Source: Arthrinium phaeospermum (lineage: Eukaryota > Ascomycota > Sordariomycetes > Amphisphaeriales > Apiosporaceae). From it: a DNA stretch of 64,000 nt. Location: assembly GCA_006503535.1 (NCBI GenBank), contig QYRS01000007.1, forward strand, positions 2,294,001 through 2,358,000, given 5' to 3'. Under the pieces are notes generated by a model. It worked only from the letters and a program-made list of their open reading frames with translations, made no database searches and was not told where the DNA came from. The position numbers and the translations under genes are program-made. Shown piece by piece: positions 44,219 through 55,555 of the stretch (its first letter is position 1; every line of letters starts with the position of its first letter).

Positions 44219-45797
44219 ATGGAAAGCCGACAGCCGGAGATCTATGCCGCCGTCACGATCACGCTCGTCGCTGCTACTGCTGCATTGGTCCTGCGCATCA
44301 TCGCTCGAAGGATGAAGAAACTGGCCCTTTGGTTCGACGATTATTTGACCGTGTTTGCTTGGGTACGTGGAACGATTCGACATCATCCCAAGTGCAGGAT
44401 ATTTGCGGTCCTTTATCCCAGATACCCGGTCGCTAAAGTTAGGGGGCTTGCCCCGCACAGGTTGCTGCTTTAGCGTATGACATCGCGACTTACATATGTC
44501 AGTGCCTTCCACTCCGCTATCCTTGACCGCGACCGGCTTCTTTGGACTTACCAAGAGACTTACAGGGCTCGACCTTGGCTTGGGTCTTCACTTGACAGAC
44601 CTCAATATGGCCATCGATATAGCAAATCACTATCGAGAGCTCTTCCAGTTCATTATGGAGCAGGCCTACACAGTGTCCATCGCCGGGTCGCAGCTGTCCC
44701 TCCTGGCGCTGTACTGGCGAGCCTTCGGGCCCGCGTTGGACAGCCGGATGGGCATAGTCATCATCGCTGCATGCTCCATATCTTGGTTCTTGAGTAGAGT
44801 ATGCACCATGCCGTTCTTCTCCATCGCCCTTTTCCACATCCCAAAAAGCTGCTAATCAAGTACGGCCACTGGGGCGCCAATGATTTGGACAGATATTCAT
44901 CGTCACATTCCAGTGCAACCCGCCCGAGGCGAAATGGAACCACTCGGTCCAAGCCGTCAGCTGCCCCGTCGACACGGGGAAGTTCTTCCTCGCTACCGTG
45001 ACCGCCCATCTCATCATCGACATCCTGTTGATGGTCCTGCCGGCATGTAAGTGGGACTTTTCTGCCAGCGGACAATGAACTGAATGCTGACACGAAACGA
45101 CTCCAGGGCAGATCCGTAAACTCCATCTCCCACTGCTGGAGAAGCTCAGCATAACAGCCCTTTTCCTGTTCGGATGCGTGTAAGTCCCCATCCTTTCCTG
45201 CGTAACTGCACTGGCTCAAGCTGATCTCGGAAATCGTCTGAAGGGTGTGCTTCTCTTCGGCCAAGATGATGGTGGCGGGCATCACGTACGATTCGACATC
45301 CGACGACGTCTTCTGGCTCGAGACGGACGCGGCGCTCTGGTCCGCGGTGGAGATTAACCTGAGCATCATTACTGGTGGGTTCTTCCCGGTACCCGTACTT
45401 ACCCGCCCCTTGAACCTACTTCTCGGACGGCTGACTCAGTCGTGGGCGGCTCCACTCCCGCCCGTATTTAGCTTGCCTACCCCTGATGCGCCCCCTGTTC
45501 CAGCGCCTCGGGTGCTGCATTGAGCGTAAAGCTTCGACGTCTTCGCAGCAGCGCCAGGACTCGTACGAGATGACCAAGCTGCCCAGCGCGGCACGGGCGT
45601 TGGTCCAGACGCTGGAGGATGTCAATATGCGGTATCCCATTACGGAGCGGCAGCGGACGGCGTCGGTGGACGCGAATATGTTTTGGCTGGACCAGGCAAG
45701 GAGGGATACGCTGGTCAATTCGCATCGCCACAAATCAGAGCCCTCCGGTCCGTCAAGGGCGTCCAGGTTCTCAAGGGGACATAAGGACTTGCCCTAG
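44219..45797 (+). CDS. SAT4-family (rhodopsin-like) integral membrane protein, seven exons
   Basis: Predicted exons: 44219-44362, 44461-44497, 44566-44798, 44893-45046, 45107-45179, 45244-45374 and 45472-45797; phases agree throughout and give about 365 residues. The exon set restores the family's order: a first membrane segment, then RRMKKLALWFDDYLTVFAW, LGLGLHLTDL, a segment with YTVSIAGSQLSLLALYWRAF, FIVTFQCNPPEAKW, CPVDTGKFFLATVTAHLIID, LPAWQIRKLHLPLLEKLSIT, WSAVEINLSIITACLPLMRP and a cytoplasmic tail with a DNA-encoded LEDVNMRYPI stretch. The SAT4 family has about seven membrane helices and is common near secondary-metabolism and effector genes, but its molecular function is unknown. Acceptors of introns 2 and 7 were chosen by phase. 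Confidence 0.85.
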
Positions 45798-46354
45798 CAG
45801 CCCCAAAAGGTGAACACAAGGCCGGGTGTAGATCAAGGCATACATAGGGTCCAGTTCGGTTAGGTAGCCCCTTGAATGTTGCGAGTCCTGTTGATACCGT
45901 CTCTGTACGATGATCTTCACCACAATCAATTCGGATTGTCTTTTATCTAGACCATCTTACGTACGTGATTCTCACCGATATCATCCAACGGGTACACTCA
46001 ATGGTGTGCAGCTCTAGGTCAAGCTATTACCGATGCAAGACGTGACCCCTGGGTCCCAGCCTGCTTCCGATTACGTGAGGGGTATGTGGTTCTCTTCCTA
46101 CCTTAACCGCGATGCCAATCTCTGTGTTATGCAGGTTGTCGTCAACAACCCCCATTAGCTATTTCTGCCGCCCGTCAACGAAAGGCCAAGAACGATGACT
46201 GCAGCAAGAAGTTCCTTTCGATTCCATGCAGTATTTGCAATTATTCAGCCTATTCTCCCTCCATGCAACGTTGCTGAAAATTTCTCTTCTTACATCCTCA
46301 AATTCATTGCCACCTTTTTCAATAAGACTTGCCATCCAAAATCAGAGCGCATCA
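45798..46354. other. Intergenic and C/T-rich leader of ankyrin gene
   Basis: The last 130 bp are pyrimidine-rich and read as a hydrophobic in-frame extension of the ankyrin gene, which I interpret as 5' UTR. Confidence 0.5.
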
Positions 46355-47728
46355 ATGGCCGCCCATCCGAAGAAACCAACTCACATACCGGCAAAAAAGG
46401 GGAATACCCACAGACCGAGGAATAATGGACATAATCACCCACCAAAGCCAGTGGCTGCGGCGCCAAAGACACCAGAGCAGTTGGCAAAAGCTCTTCTGGC
46501 TGCACTGAACCGCCAAAACAGCAAGGACGTCGCGACCGTATTACATCAAGGGGCCGCGATCAACGCGAACCTTCCCAACGCGAGGCTCGACTCCAGAGGC
46601 TACCGCGCTCTACACATTGCCGCCAAGCTTGGAGATGTCCAGTCCATACGCACTTTGGTGCGACACAAAGCTGACGTGACAATTCCCAACGACGACCGTG
46701 TCGCCCCGCTGCTGGTAGCGCTTCAAAACGGCCGCAGCGATGCTTCCCTTGCACTGTTGGAGAGCTATTCAACTCTGATGGCCAAAGGATCCGCCGGGCG
46801 GCTCGCGCTGCACTATGCCGCGGAGCATAGGCTGTTGGAACCAACGAAGAGACTCGTCGCCTTGGGAGCCGATGTCAACGCTACGGACACCAAAGGCGAG
46901 ACGCCCCTCCATTTCGCAATGCACTGCAAGCCCGGCCACGTCAATCATGACATCCTTCGGCTTCTGTTGAATGCCGGCGCCCGGATCAAGCCTGTGGCAG
47001 ATGGCCCCTCAGTCATCGTCGCGGCGTTCAAGAGGAACCATGCCTCCTCATTGTTGCTATTACTCGAGAAGGGGGCCGACCCGAACATGAGAGACCCCGC
47101 CAACTCCCGGAAACGCTACCTGCTTCACCTCGCCGCCGTAGACCCGTCCGACTTCCACACCAAGGTTCTGCAGGCTCTGCTGAAGAACCCGGCCACAAAC
47201 GTCGACGTCAAGGATGCGAACGGCGATACCCCGCTCCAACTGGCGGTGGAAGCCAAGTGCATCCCGGCTGTCACGCTACTCCTAAAGCACGGCGCGGACC
47301 CCCTGACCATCAACAAAAAAGGCGCGCGCGCGACCTGCCGAGCGGCACAGCAGGGCAGCCTCCGCGTCTTGCGGCTCCTCTACGGCAAGAGGGCCCACCG
47401 CACCATGGAGGCCATGTACCCCCCTTTCGTGGTCGCCGTCCTGCACCGCAAGTTCGAGTGCGCGGCGTGCCTGCTGGGGATGGGGCTGGACATCAACACA
47501 CTCTACCACGGACGGCGCGCGCTGCACGAGGTAGCCGGCGACGGGCGCGACAAGGCCCAGAGCGGCGTGGAGTGGTTGTTGGGCCAGGGAGCGGACAGGC
47601 ATCTCCGGGCTACCGGGGCGAACGATCCGGTGTTCGCGACGCCCGGGCTCGTGGGGACGGCGGAGGAGATAGCTAGGGCACGTAGGCACAATGCGGTGGC
47701 CAATTATCTGAGGGGGTATTCGGGATGA
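46355..47728 (+). CDS. Ankyrin-repeat protein, upstream tandem paralogue
   Basis: Single-exon frame; the ATG at 46355 gives 457 residues starting MAAHPKKPTH. An in-frame ATG at 46226 would add a hydrophobic 43-residue extension, but that DNA looks like a leader. After a basic, Pro/His/Asn-rich N-terminus of about 40 residues come about ten ankyrin repeats (for example GYRALHIAAKLGDVQSIRTL, ALHYAAEHRLLEPTKRL, GETPLHFAMHC, GDTPLQLAVEAKCIPAVTLL). The C-terminal 190 residues, ending GTAEEIARARRHNAVANYLR, are clearly homologous to the next gene. Ankyrin stacks bind proteins. No catalytic domain. Likely cytoplasmic. The biological role is unknown; the neighbouring paralogue suggests a recognition system. 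Confidence 0.88.
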   Translation: MAAHPKKPTHIPAKKGNTHRPRNNGHNHPPKPVAAAPKTPEQLAKALLAALNRQNSKDVATVLHQGAAINANLPNARLDSRGYRALHIAAKLGDVQSIRTLVRHKADVTIPNDDRVAPLLVALQNGRSDASLALLESYSTLMAKGSAGRLALHYAAEHRLLEPTKRLVALGADVNATDTKGETPLHFAMHCKPGHVNHDILRLLLNAGARIKPVADGPSVIVAAFKRNHASSLLLLLEKGADPNMRDPANSRKRYLLHLAAVDPSDFHTKVLQALLKNPATNVDVKDANGDTPLQLAVEAKCIPAVTLLLKHGADPLTINKKGARATCRAAQQGSLRVLRLLYGKRAHRTMEAMYPPFVVAVLHRKFECAACLLGMGLDINTLYHGRRALHEVAGDGRDKAQSGVEWLLGQGADRHLRATGANDPVFATPGLVGTAEEIARARRHNAVANYLRGYSG

Positions 47729-48369
47729 GGGGTCCAGCATTGCCTCGTGGGCCGAACAAGACGAGAAGACTATATTTTGGTTCACACCAACACAATTACT
47801 CCGGGTGGAATGGGAACCAGCCCCAGGAAGAAAAGGTTACGGTCGAATTCATGGAGATAGGAATATAAAAAACCAAGTCTTTCGTTTTTGCTAGGGATGA
47901 CTAACATTAAATCCAAGTTAAAAAGACGAAAGGATGGACCAAACCAGCGATATGTTTCACATTAAAAGTGATGGCCCTTCATTTGTACTTACGGCCCGTC
48001 CCGTCTCTCCGTGTAACTTCGGGCGTAAGGCTTACAGCAAAGTAGTATATGAATGGGAACAGTGGTACGCTTACGTGACATAGTTTGGTGCCAAGACCGC
48101 TCTCGCCGTACCTATCCGGTTATAGCTAGGGTGGCTGGAGGTGGCTCCCCCTGTTATATGGCGCAGGGAGGGGGTTTTGTTGGTCCCTAGTAAGTCAGCA
48201 TTTAGGGCAATGCCGGTGATATGGAAAATCGTGGAATACGTGCAGGAACATACCACAATTTGCCAGCATCGCTCAGCCTGACATTTCGAAACTTTTGCAT
48301 CTGCACTCTACGCATTCCCATCCTGGACAATCAAACACGTGCTTCAACCTAACAACGGTCGATACAAAC
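47729..48369. other. Intergenic between ankyrin paralogues
   Basis: About 640 bp, AT-richer than the genes. It should hold the terminator of the first and the promoter of the second ankyrin gene. No repeat is apparent. Confidence 0.5.
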
Positions 48370-49670
48370 ATGGTATTCGATCCAATATCAGCGATTACGG
48401 CAGCGCTGGGACTCTTCAAAGCCATTACGGGGTTAAAAGAGCTACATGACGGATACAGAAACGCACCAAAAGAGGTCAAAGAAATCTTGGACGAATGTGA
48501 CAACATTGAGAACAAGCTTAAGCTGGCTCGCGAGGTTATGGAGAGGATTCAAGAGACAGTCGATCAGTTGAAGAATCGCGATGCTGCCATGAGTCTCTTC
48601 CAAAAGTCGATCGACGAGATTACCGGTACGCTGAAGGAAATTCAACAGGAGCTTCCCAAAGCCCAAGGACGGAAGAGATCGAAGTTGGGGTTCTGGGAAA
48701 ACGCACGATTTGTATGGGATAAAGACTACTTCACCACTCAACTTTTGAAAGTACAACGATACGACACCCATCTACAAAACACCGTTAACATGATATCCGG
48801 ACTTCATTCGCAGTAGGGCGATACATACTCCCACCGTCCTCTCCTTCGTGAACCAGGCATGCGTTACTGACTTCCCTTAGCCGTGGAATTGAATCACTGG
48901 CTCAGCCAACTTGGGCCGATGTTGTCAAAGGACCAGTTACGCGCTCGGAACTGGAGCAAGACCTATCATCAGACCTAGCCAGGGCATGGAAACAGAAGGA
49001 GCCCAGCGAAATCAAGTCCTTGCTCAACAAGGGGGCTAGTCCAAACCTGAAGCTGCATTCCGGTCGCCACTTGTTGCATTCAGCGGCTGAGGACAAATCG
49101 TCCTTCGGCTATGAAGTTGCTCAGACATTGCTAGAACATTCAGCAACTGTTGATGTGAAGAATGAAGAGGGTGAAACCCCTTTATTCAGAGCCGTTTTGA
49201 AAGGTTCCGCCAAAACCGTCTCTCTCCTGCTGGACCATGGCGCGGACCCCATGGCTCGGGCCACAAAACAATCAGCAAGGAGCGTGGCAGCAGAGGGAGG
49301 GAAAATACGGATCCTACAACTCCTATACGGCAAGATCGAACCTCGCACTACTGAGAACATGTACTATCCATTCTTGAACTCCCTCCGAAACGGGCAATTC
49401 CAGAGCGCATCATTCTTTCTGGGGTTAGGATTCAACATTGACCAAGATTCCATGAGTGGCATCCTGGCCCTACATGACTTGGCCGGAGTTGGAAACCTTG
49501 AGGCTATCAAGTGGCTAATGAGTCAAGGGGCAGACAAAAGTCTCCCAGCAATCAGTACAGGAGGCCACGAGGGCTTCACCACACCTGGTAACTATGGAAC
49601 TGCTGAGGACATAGCCAGGGCTCGTAAACATGAGAAAGTGGCCAGATACCTAGCCTCTTACAAGGAATGA
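48370..49670 (+). CDS. HeLo-like/STAND-N-terminal plus ankyrin protein
   Basis: Exons 48370-48812 and 48881-49670 (68-nt intron) give 410 residues. The N-terminus MVFDPISAITAALGLFKAI is a hydrophobic helix followed by an all-helical domain of about 150 residues (KELHDGYRNAPKEVKEILDE, coiled-coil heptads, FVWDKDYFTTQLLKVQRYD). This pattern resembles the fungal N-terminal domain of STAND proteins (HeLo-like), which in relatives is a membrane-active death effector. Residues about 205-410 are ankyrin repeats homologous to the C-terminal half of the upstream gene, ending GTAEDIARARKHEKVARYLA. No NACHT or NB-ARC domain lies between. A role in programmed cell death or nonself response is an inference from the domain pattern only. 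Confidence 0.85.
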
Positions 49671-51266
49671 CGCTTTGCCATCGGTGTCCATTCTCCACGC
49701 TCAATGAGCTGTAGGGGCTATCAGACAAGTGTATCTACGCAATGGCTGCGGGAGGAGAAGTACGAACTTTGAGAAAATACGCCTTTGATGTCCCATCCAT
49801 AATCTCAACGTCGACTCTCAGCCCCGACGACCACTGTATTCGCTATCAGAGCTGGGAAGTGCCAAACTCGCTCGGAGGTCATGGTAGCATACTATCGTCC
49901 TTCCATGGGGCACAACGCCCAAGACCTAAACCCCTGAAGGAAGTGCTTAATATGTTGTGTAAGCAAGCCCCTTTTCGTATAAGATGAATGGGTCATCCTA
50001 CCTCTCAAAATGTGGCGTTCGGCATGGTGTGGTCTTCGTCGACCAGACTAGCCTGGTATGGATCGGACAAGAGAGAGAGAAAAGTAACCCTAATGCATGA
50101 AAGCGACAAAACAAACATCGTGAAACGAAGATCAGGTGATCCAACCGCCAACTGCCCCCTGCTGCGACGTTGACGAAAACGGCATAGTGAGGGGTACTGC
50201 TACCGGGATGTAGAGTCTTGTTGGTTTGCTCTGCTGGGAACAACGGTGCCGGGGCATATTGGTCCCGACGGCAGCTGGAGCTCCAGATCCAGGGCGGTGC
50301 ATCAACAGTCTTAGACCCGCTGCTATCCAACAACTGAATGAATGCCCCTTAACTCCATCTTACGAGCAGCTGGAAAATGACGTTGAAATAAGCTTTCATT
50401 CTTGTTTTAGGTGGTGATGTCGTTTCGGGCCGTCTCAACACTGATCAGAGGTATCGTCCCAAGATTGTTACGGTTATGTACGGCAACCGAGGTGTCCACT
50501 GTAGAGGGGATGGACGACGGAGTGCGGGGCTCTCCAGGTTCTAAATTCTGGCCGATGAACAACTACAGAGTTGAAAGGTTTTGGACCATCTGCACAAGTT
50601 TTACTTGTTTGGTAGCAAGTTATCAGTAATGGCCTGCCACCCGTGCAATTCGATCCCCTTTTCCCACTTCAAGGACAAAGGCTCGCAGAGAATGCGCGCG
50701 GGTTGACGTCAATTTGGCGGGACGGACGTTCCAGACAAGTCTAGGCCCAACGGCAATTGGAGCTACCCCGGAGTTACCCCCCCAAACATTCTAGGATAGG
50801 GGACTTTCATCAACCCATGATTGCCTCATTGACTCCTTTCACTGAACCGCCAGTAAAACCAATTCTCTGTCGCAGATTGTGTCGCGGTATTATTGTCTAA
50901 CGGGTGGTTTCGAGGACCCTTTTCAAAACGCGGGGTTGGTCGAGCTGGTGCAGCATAAAGGTTTAGTCAGCGGCGAGAACGGGCAGTTGCATCGTCAGCA
51001 GCCACGGCAGAAGCAAAATGGCGCAACAAATCATCCCAACTACGTATGCAGTGTGAGTCGCGGGAACCCGCCATTCCCCTCGTTTGCAGGCGATTGAATG
51101 CATCTCTCGACCTCTTGGATATCCCTCGTAGAATGACCAGCTTTTCCCCCGCGACTTTAAAGATAAAGTGCTCCCTCTTTCCTAGAAGTCCTTCTTCTCG
51201 CAATAGCATTAGACTTCACAACACAACAACTAGTTTTCCACTCCACAAACCCCGGCTGTCTCCACC
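49671..51266. other. 1.6-kb intergenic, nothing recognised
   Basis: Several short frames, none with a domain or splice partner. The right end is a C/T-rich leader of the DJ-1-like gene. Confidence 0.5.
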
Positions 51267-52026
51267 ATGTCTGCCGATAGCAAGCCCCCTACGAAATATG
51301 GCGTGGTCCTGTTCCCGGGCTTCCAGTCCCTCGACGTCTTCGGGCCCTGTGACTTCCTGGCGACCCACTCCCGCTTCAACACCCTGAGCATCGCGATGCT
51401 CGCCGCGACCATGGACCCGGTCCCGTCCAACCTCCTGCCGGCCGACGGGTGCGGCCAGCGGGTCGTGCCCACCCACACCTTCGACGACGCCCCGGACGAC
51501 ATTGAGGTCCTCATCGTCCCCGGCGGACCCGGCGTCCGGGACGATGACGCCATCGCGCCGGTCATGGAGTATGTGAAGAAGATCTACCCCAAGCTGCGCT
51601 ACCTCCTGACGGTGTGCACTGGGAGCGCACTGGTGGCCAAGACGGGCCTTCTGGACGGGAAGCGCGCCACCACCAACAAGAAGTCATTCAAATGGGTATG
51701 GTTTTCCCCTCCTTTCTTCGTATCAAGACCCAACTCGCGCTTTCGGCTTTGGATCGCGGAAACGACGGGGATGACAATGCATGTAACTGACATTGACTTA
51801 GGCCACCTGCCAAGGCCTGGAGGTGAACTGGGTGCTCGAGGCGCGATGGGTCACCGACGGCAACATCTGGTCGTCTTCGGGCATCACGGCGGGCATGGAC
51901 ATGATGCTGGCGTTCATGACGGCCGTCTACGGAGAGGATGCGGCGCAGTCCGTGGCGGATCAGTCCGAGTACCGGCGCCATACGGACGGGAGTGAGGATC
52001 CATTTGCGCAGTTTGCTGGCGCATGA
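51267..52026 (+). CDS. DJ-1/PfpI (GATase1-like) family protein
   Basis: Exons 51267-51695 and 51802-52026 join in phase 0 over a 106-nt intron to give 217 residues. The fold markers are present: YGVVLFPGFQSLDVFGP at the N-terminus (start of the flavodoxin-like core, with the family's acidic residue region), VLIVPGGPGVRDDD, and the nucleophile elbow LTVCTGSALVAKTGLLDG with Cys about 117. After the intron, EARWVTDGNIWSSSGITAGMD is the conserved C-terminal block. The set resembles fungal ThiJ/PfpI and isonitrile-hydratase-like proteins. The reaction is not predictable; stress or small-molecule chemistry is typical. It is convergent with the DUF3176 gene. Confidence 0.92.
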
Positions 52027-52386
52027 GTTGAACGGGGAAATTCTGAACAGATCATGGCCAGCAGCAGTAGTCGCAAAAGATATGATGAAAATCGAGGCCC
52101 GCCCTGATAGAGAGGAATTTCGGATGGTTACTGCACTTGTTGGAAGATGCATAGTGCAATAAAAGACTGAGACTGGTCGTTTGCACGCGAGCGTTTATCA
52201 CGAACAATCACGAATGTGGCATCCAGTAAAGTATTTTGTTCATCATCTACCGTCTCCAAGCCATGACCTCAGTCGTCTCCGTAGGAGTAACGTGTATTCA
52301 CGTTCAATAAGAAAAGAAAAGGAAAAACTGCTAACAAGCTCGCTGAACAGCGATAATTCAGAATTATGAAGAAGGAGCCAGCCCCC
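52027..52386. other. Convergent 3' intergenic
   Basis: About 360 bp holding the 3' UTRs of two converging genes. Nothing else seen. Confidence 0.5.
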
Positions 52387-54651
52387 TTAAGTAGCATCAC
52401 TCGAAGGACTCGTTGATGTTCCCACCTTACATGGCTTTCTCCGTCTCACGTTCCCCTCCACGCTCTCTACTTGATAGCACTGTGTAGGATCCGTCCTCAG
52501 CGACACCTTGATGTTCTCCGCAACCTTTTCAAGCTCATCAATCCCAGGCCGCTGCATGCTAGATGCATAATCTGTTGGCCCTCCTTGGGTATTCTCCTCG
52601 GCTCTGCAGAGGATCCAAGCCAGAGGGGATGATTTCCACACTGGCGTTTCACGATCTTGAAGAGATACTACCAGGGCAAAAAACACCAAGGTGCTGATTG
52701 CCAAAGTGATGGGGTATGCGGACCACCACCAGTCGATGCGCGCACATACCGTGTGCTGCCAGACCAAACCCTTGGCAGGACTCGAGTAGTTTGAGGTTGG
52801 GTTCCCGTGGGTGCGTATGAATCTCGTAAGCGACTCACTCAAGTTGGCCATGATGTTATCTATCCACTCGAAATCGACTTTTCCATAGTTGTAAACGTGC
52901 AGAATCTCCTGTGTTTCCGGAAGCACCTGGTCGGAGAAAGGCCGGAGCCTGCCATCTATGTTTGGTAGTGTTTTCAAGACGTAGCCGAAGGCCGCAAATA
53001 TATCATGTATACTCATGATTAGATCACCATGGCTAGGGATAGCGAATAGGCAGCCCTTCGTGAACAAGGATGGGTGTATTGGAGATGCTGTTTCGTTGTC
53101 CCTGGATACGTTGAAGGCTTGCCAGCGATCTTGGGGGTTCCAACGGTATCCCCGCTGCTCCAGGTCTCTACCAAGATTGACATCAACACACCAAGAATCG
53201 AGGATAGCGGGCATGTTACCCGCATCTGGAAAATAAGGAAACCTCGGTGGTGGGAGTTCCATTGGGGTTGATTGGGACAACAATGTTTCCTTTGTGCGCC
53301 CTGCCTCGACCGTGGCAGAATATTCCTTCACGCAGAAGGTCAGTGTACATTGGGCCGCGCCATGTCCCGCGCATGGCCAGTTCTTCTTCTTTTCGCATCC
53401 GTTTATCGGCCGGCCAGTGAAAGGGTCAACTCTGGCTTGCGAATGCAGCGTCTCGCCAGCCATGAAGTAAGCGGTCATATCATATACACTCGCGCCGGAA
53501 CTCATGCTAAACACTTCCATGGGCGGTAGTGTCTTAGGCATTGACTGGTTGTAAGTCTCCACAGTCGGCCAAGCAACTGTCGTACGCGTGTAACCGCCGT
53601 CGTGGTATCTCGTGGAGTTGATCACCACGCTCGAGTTGACCGGGCAGTGGTCCCACCTAGTTCTCCACAGAGGAAAGGCTGGAACGCATATGCTTTCCAC
53701 TATAACTCGATCGGAAATGTCATGGCATCTGTGACAGATTCCTAGGGTTGTGAAGGCAGTCGGGAAGGTGCAGTTCCCCGTCGTGCATTGAGCGGTCTGC
53801 GTGACGCCGCTAGACATGATACCGTTAGATACCGCCGACCGAAGGTCTAACTGGTCCTTGCTATACGAATTATACAAGCTAACTGGGTTTTCAAAGTCGC
53901 CGAAGAGATTCGTACGAGGGAGTAAAGCCTGTCTCTCATCTAAATGAACGCTGCAGTCGACTGTACGAAGTATTTGTTGAGTGAATGGATCGACTCCGAT
54001 ATTAAGGACCATTATGAGGGCACCAAGGGCTGTCAAAGGCTGCCGCAGTCGATGGGCCCATAGGATTCGCATTGCCCCCCAAGGGCCTCTCCCGGCATCA
54101 TCATAGCGGACTACGTCATGTAGCGGCCGCTGGGAGGCAGAACCGAGCCAGGACCACTGGAGCTGGGCTATGCCGCTTGATACGACGAGGCTGATGGCAG
54201 CCTTGAGGATCGTTGAGTAGACGGCCAGCAGAGAGTTTATGGTGATTCTGAAAGGCCATTGTGGCAACGGATGGCCGCGGTACGGAAACAAAGTGCCGAA
54301 TGCTATGAATGGTATAGCGAAAACGAGGAAGCACATCAATAACTCCATATTCCATTGCCCTAAGTGACGTCTATTCACATACGTAGAACGTCCCCCTTTC
54401 TTTTCGGTGTTCAGTGTAGTGTTCGGTTTGCCGGATTGAGCTGGGCTAGCAGTCGCTGAATCATGTGCTGTCAATTGTGCTGGGTCCCGTGCTGCCGGTT
54501 GTACTGCCAGCTGTTCTTGTGTTGTTGTTGACGGTGGTGCTTCTGATGGTACTGGTGGTGCTGGTTGTACTGGTGGTGCTGGCAGTGCTTGTGGCGGTGC
54601 TGGCGACTTGGGCATTGCCGTTGGAAGCGACCCATTCGGAGGGGACGTCAT
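52387..54651 (-). CDS. DUF3176 multi-domain membrane protein
   Basis: Single-exon frame of 754 residues. A Pro-rich N-terminal tail of about 95 residues is followed by three membrane segments (MELLMCFLVFAIPFIAFGTL, INSLLAVYSTILKAAISLVV, LTALGALIMVLNIGVDP). Between segments 2 and 3 is the DUF3176 signature with LQWSWLGSASQRPLHD and AGRGPWGAMRIL. A long region rich in cysteines and N-glycosylation sequons (about 240-640) is probably extracellular, with pairs such as CTTGNC and CHRCHD. A last membrane segment, YPITLAISTLVFFALVVSL, precedes a cytoplasmic tail. The family is fungal and uncharacterised. The topology suggests a surface receptor or sensor, but that is inference. Confidence 0.9.
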   Translation of the reverse strand: MTSPPNGSLPTAMPKSPAPPQALPAPPVQPAPPVPSEAPPSTTTQEQLAVQPAARDPAQLTAHDSATASPAQSGKPNTTLNTEKKGGRSTYVNRRHLGQWNMELLMCFLVFAIPFIAFGTLFPYRGHPLPQWPFRITINSLLAVYSTILKAAISLVVSSGIAQLQWSWLGSASQRPLHDVVRYDDAGRGPWGAMRILWAHRLRQPLTALGALIMVLNIGVDPFTQQILRTVDCSVHLDERQALLPRTNLFGDFENPVSLYNSYSKDQLDLRSAVSNGIMSSGVTQTAQCTTGNCTFPTAFTTLGICHRCHDISDRVIVESICVPAFPLWRTRWDHCPVNSSVVINSTRYHDGGYTRTTVAWPTVETYNQSMPKTLPPMEVFSMSSGASVYDMTAYFMAGETLHSQARVDPFTGRPINGCEKKKNWPCAGHGAAQCTLTFCVKEYSATVEAGRTKETLLSQSTPMELPPPRFPYFPDAGNMPAILDSWCVDVNLGRDLEQRGYRWNPQDRWQAFNVSRDNETASPIHPSLFTKGCLFAIPSHGDLIMSIHDIFAAFGYVLKTLPNIDGRLRPFSDQVLPETQEILHVYNYGKVDFEWIDNIMANLSESLTRFIRTHGNPTSNYSSPAKGLVWQHTVCARIDWWWSAYPITLAISTLVFFALVVSLQDRETPVWKSSPLAWILCRAEENTQGGPTDYASSMQRPGIDELEKVAENIKVSLRTDPTQCYQVESVEGNVRRRKPCKVGTSTSPSSDAT

Positions 54652-55555
54652 GATTAAAAGTGGCGTGGATAAGCTGATCAGTCAGGGAATACTGTTCTTC
54701 TCAATGAAATACCATGGTTCGGTCGGACATCACAGCAGCGATCGCGATCTATATAGGGGCAAAGGGGTTCAAAGGAAATCAGAAGTCCTTCATAGTTGTA
54801 TCATTTGCTTGCGCATAACGCAGCGCAAATGCAAATGGTCGACATCTAGCCTAATTATCATGGTGGCGAAGCAAGCCTTGCATGTATTGGCAATCCTGGT
54901 GCTGACAAGGCAGTTTGTGAGTTCGGTGTGCAAGGATTCCAACAAATTACCTTTCGCAAAAAGGCCGAAGGAGCAGCCCCAAGTGGTTGGCAGGCAGGCT
55001 GAGGCCGCCAACCGTATCACAGGGATTGTGAGGATTATCTCATAAGGGATGTGTGAAGCCTTTGGAGATTGGATCTAGCAAGTAACCAGGGCGCCTGCCA
55101 TTGCTCGCTCTATTAATCTGACTCCATGGAATATATCGTCATTGTTGCATCACGCTGGGAGGCCATTAATGCTACGGTAGAACCAAGGGCTGGTGAATCG
55201 ATGAAAGGGTATTATCAGCCATTTTGCTGTTTGCATTGTGACCTGATCCCTTGGGGCCGTCTAAGTGGTCTGATTGATGAAAACCGAGTTGTGCGCAATG
55301 CCGGCTCCGTTTGTGTGGTAAGCCAGCCTACATAGCAACAACAATCATTGGTTATAGTCCATAACACCAGAAGATCTTAACATGATAATATTTACAGAAA
55401 CAATAAATCGACTTTTATTCCATTTCCTCGGTATTCCAGTGTAACCAGGCTTGCAATTTCATATCTCACTCTGAAAGCTCGCTCTACATAGTGAGTTGCA
55501 GTCCAATAAGACTGTCTTCGGCGCCCACCAAAAAGGGGGTCAAAAAATGGCAAAA
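54652..55555. other. Intergenic left of 5S rRNA
   Basis: Promoter side of the DUF3176 gene. A 61-codon frame at 54860-55045 begins with a hydrophobic stretch (see findings) but is not called as a gene. Confidence 0.45.
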
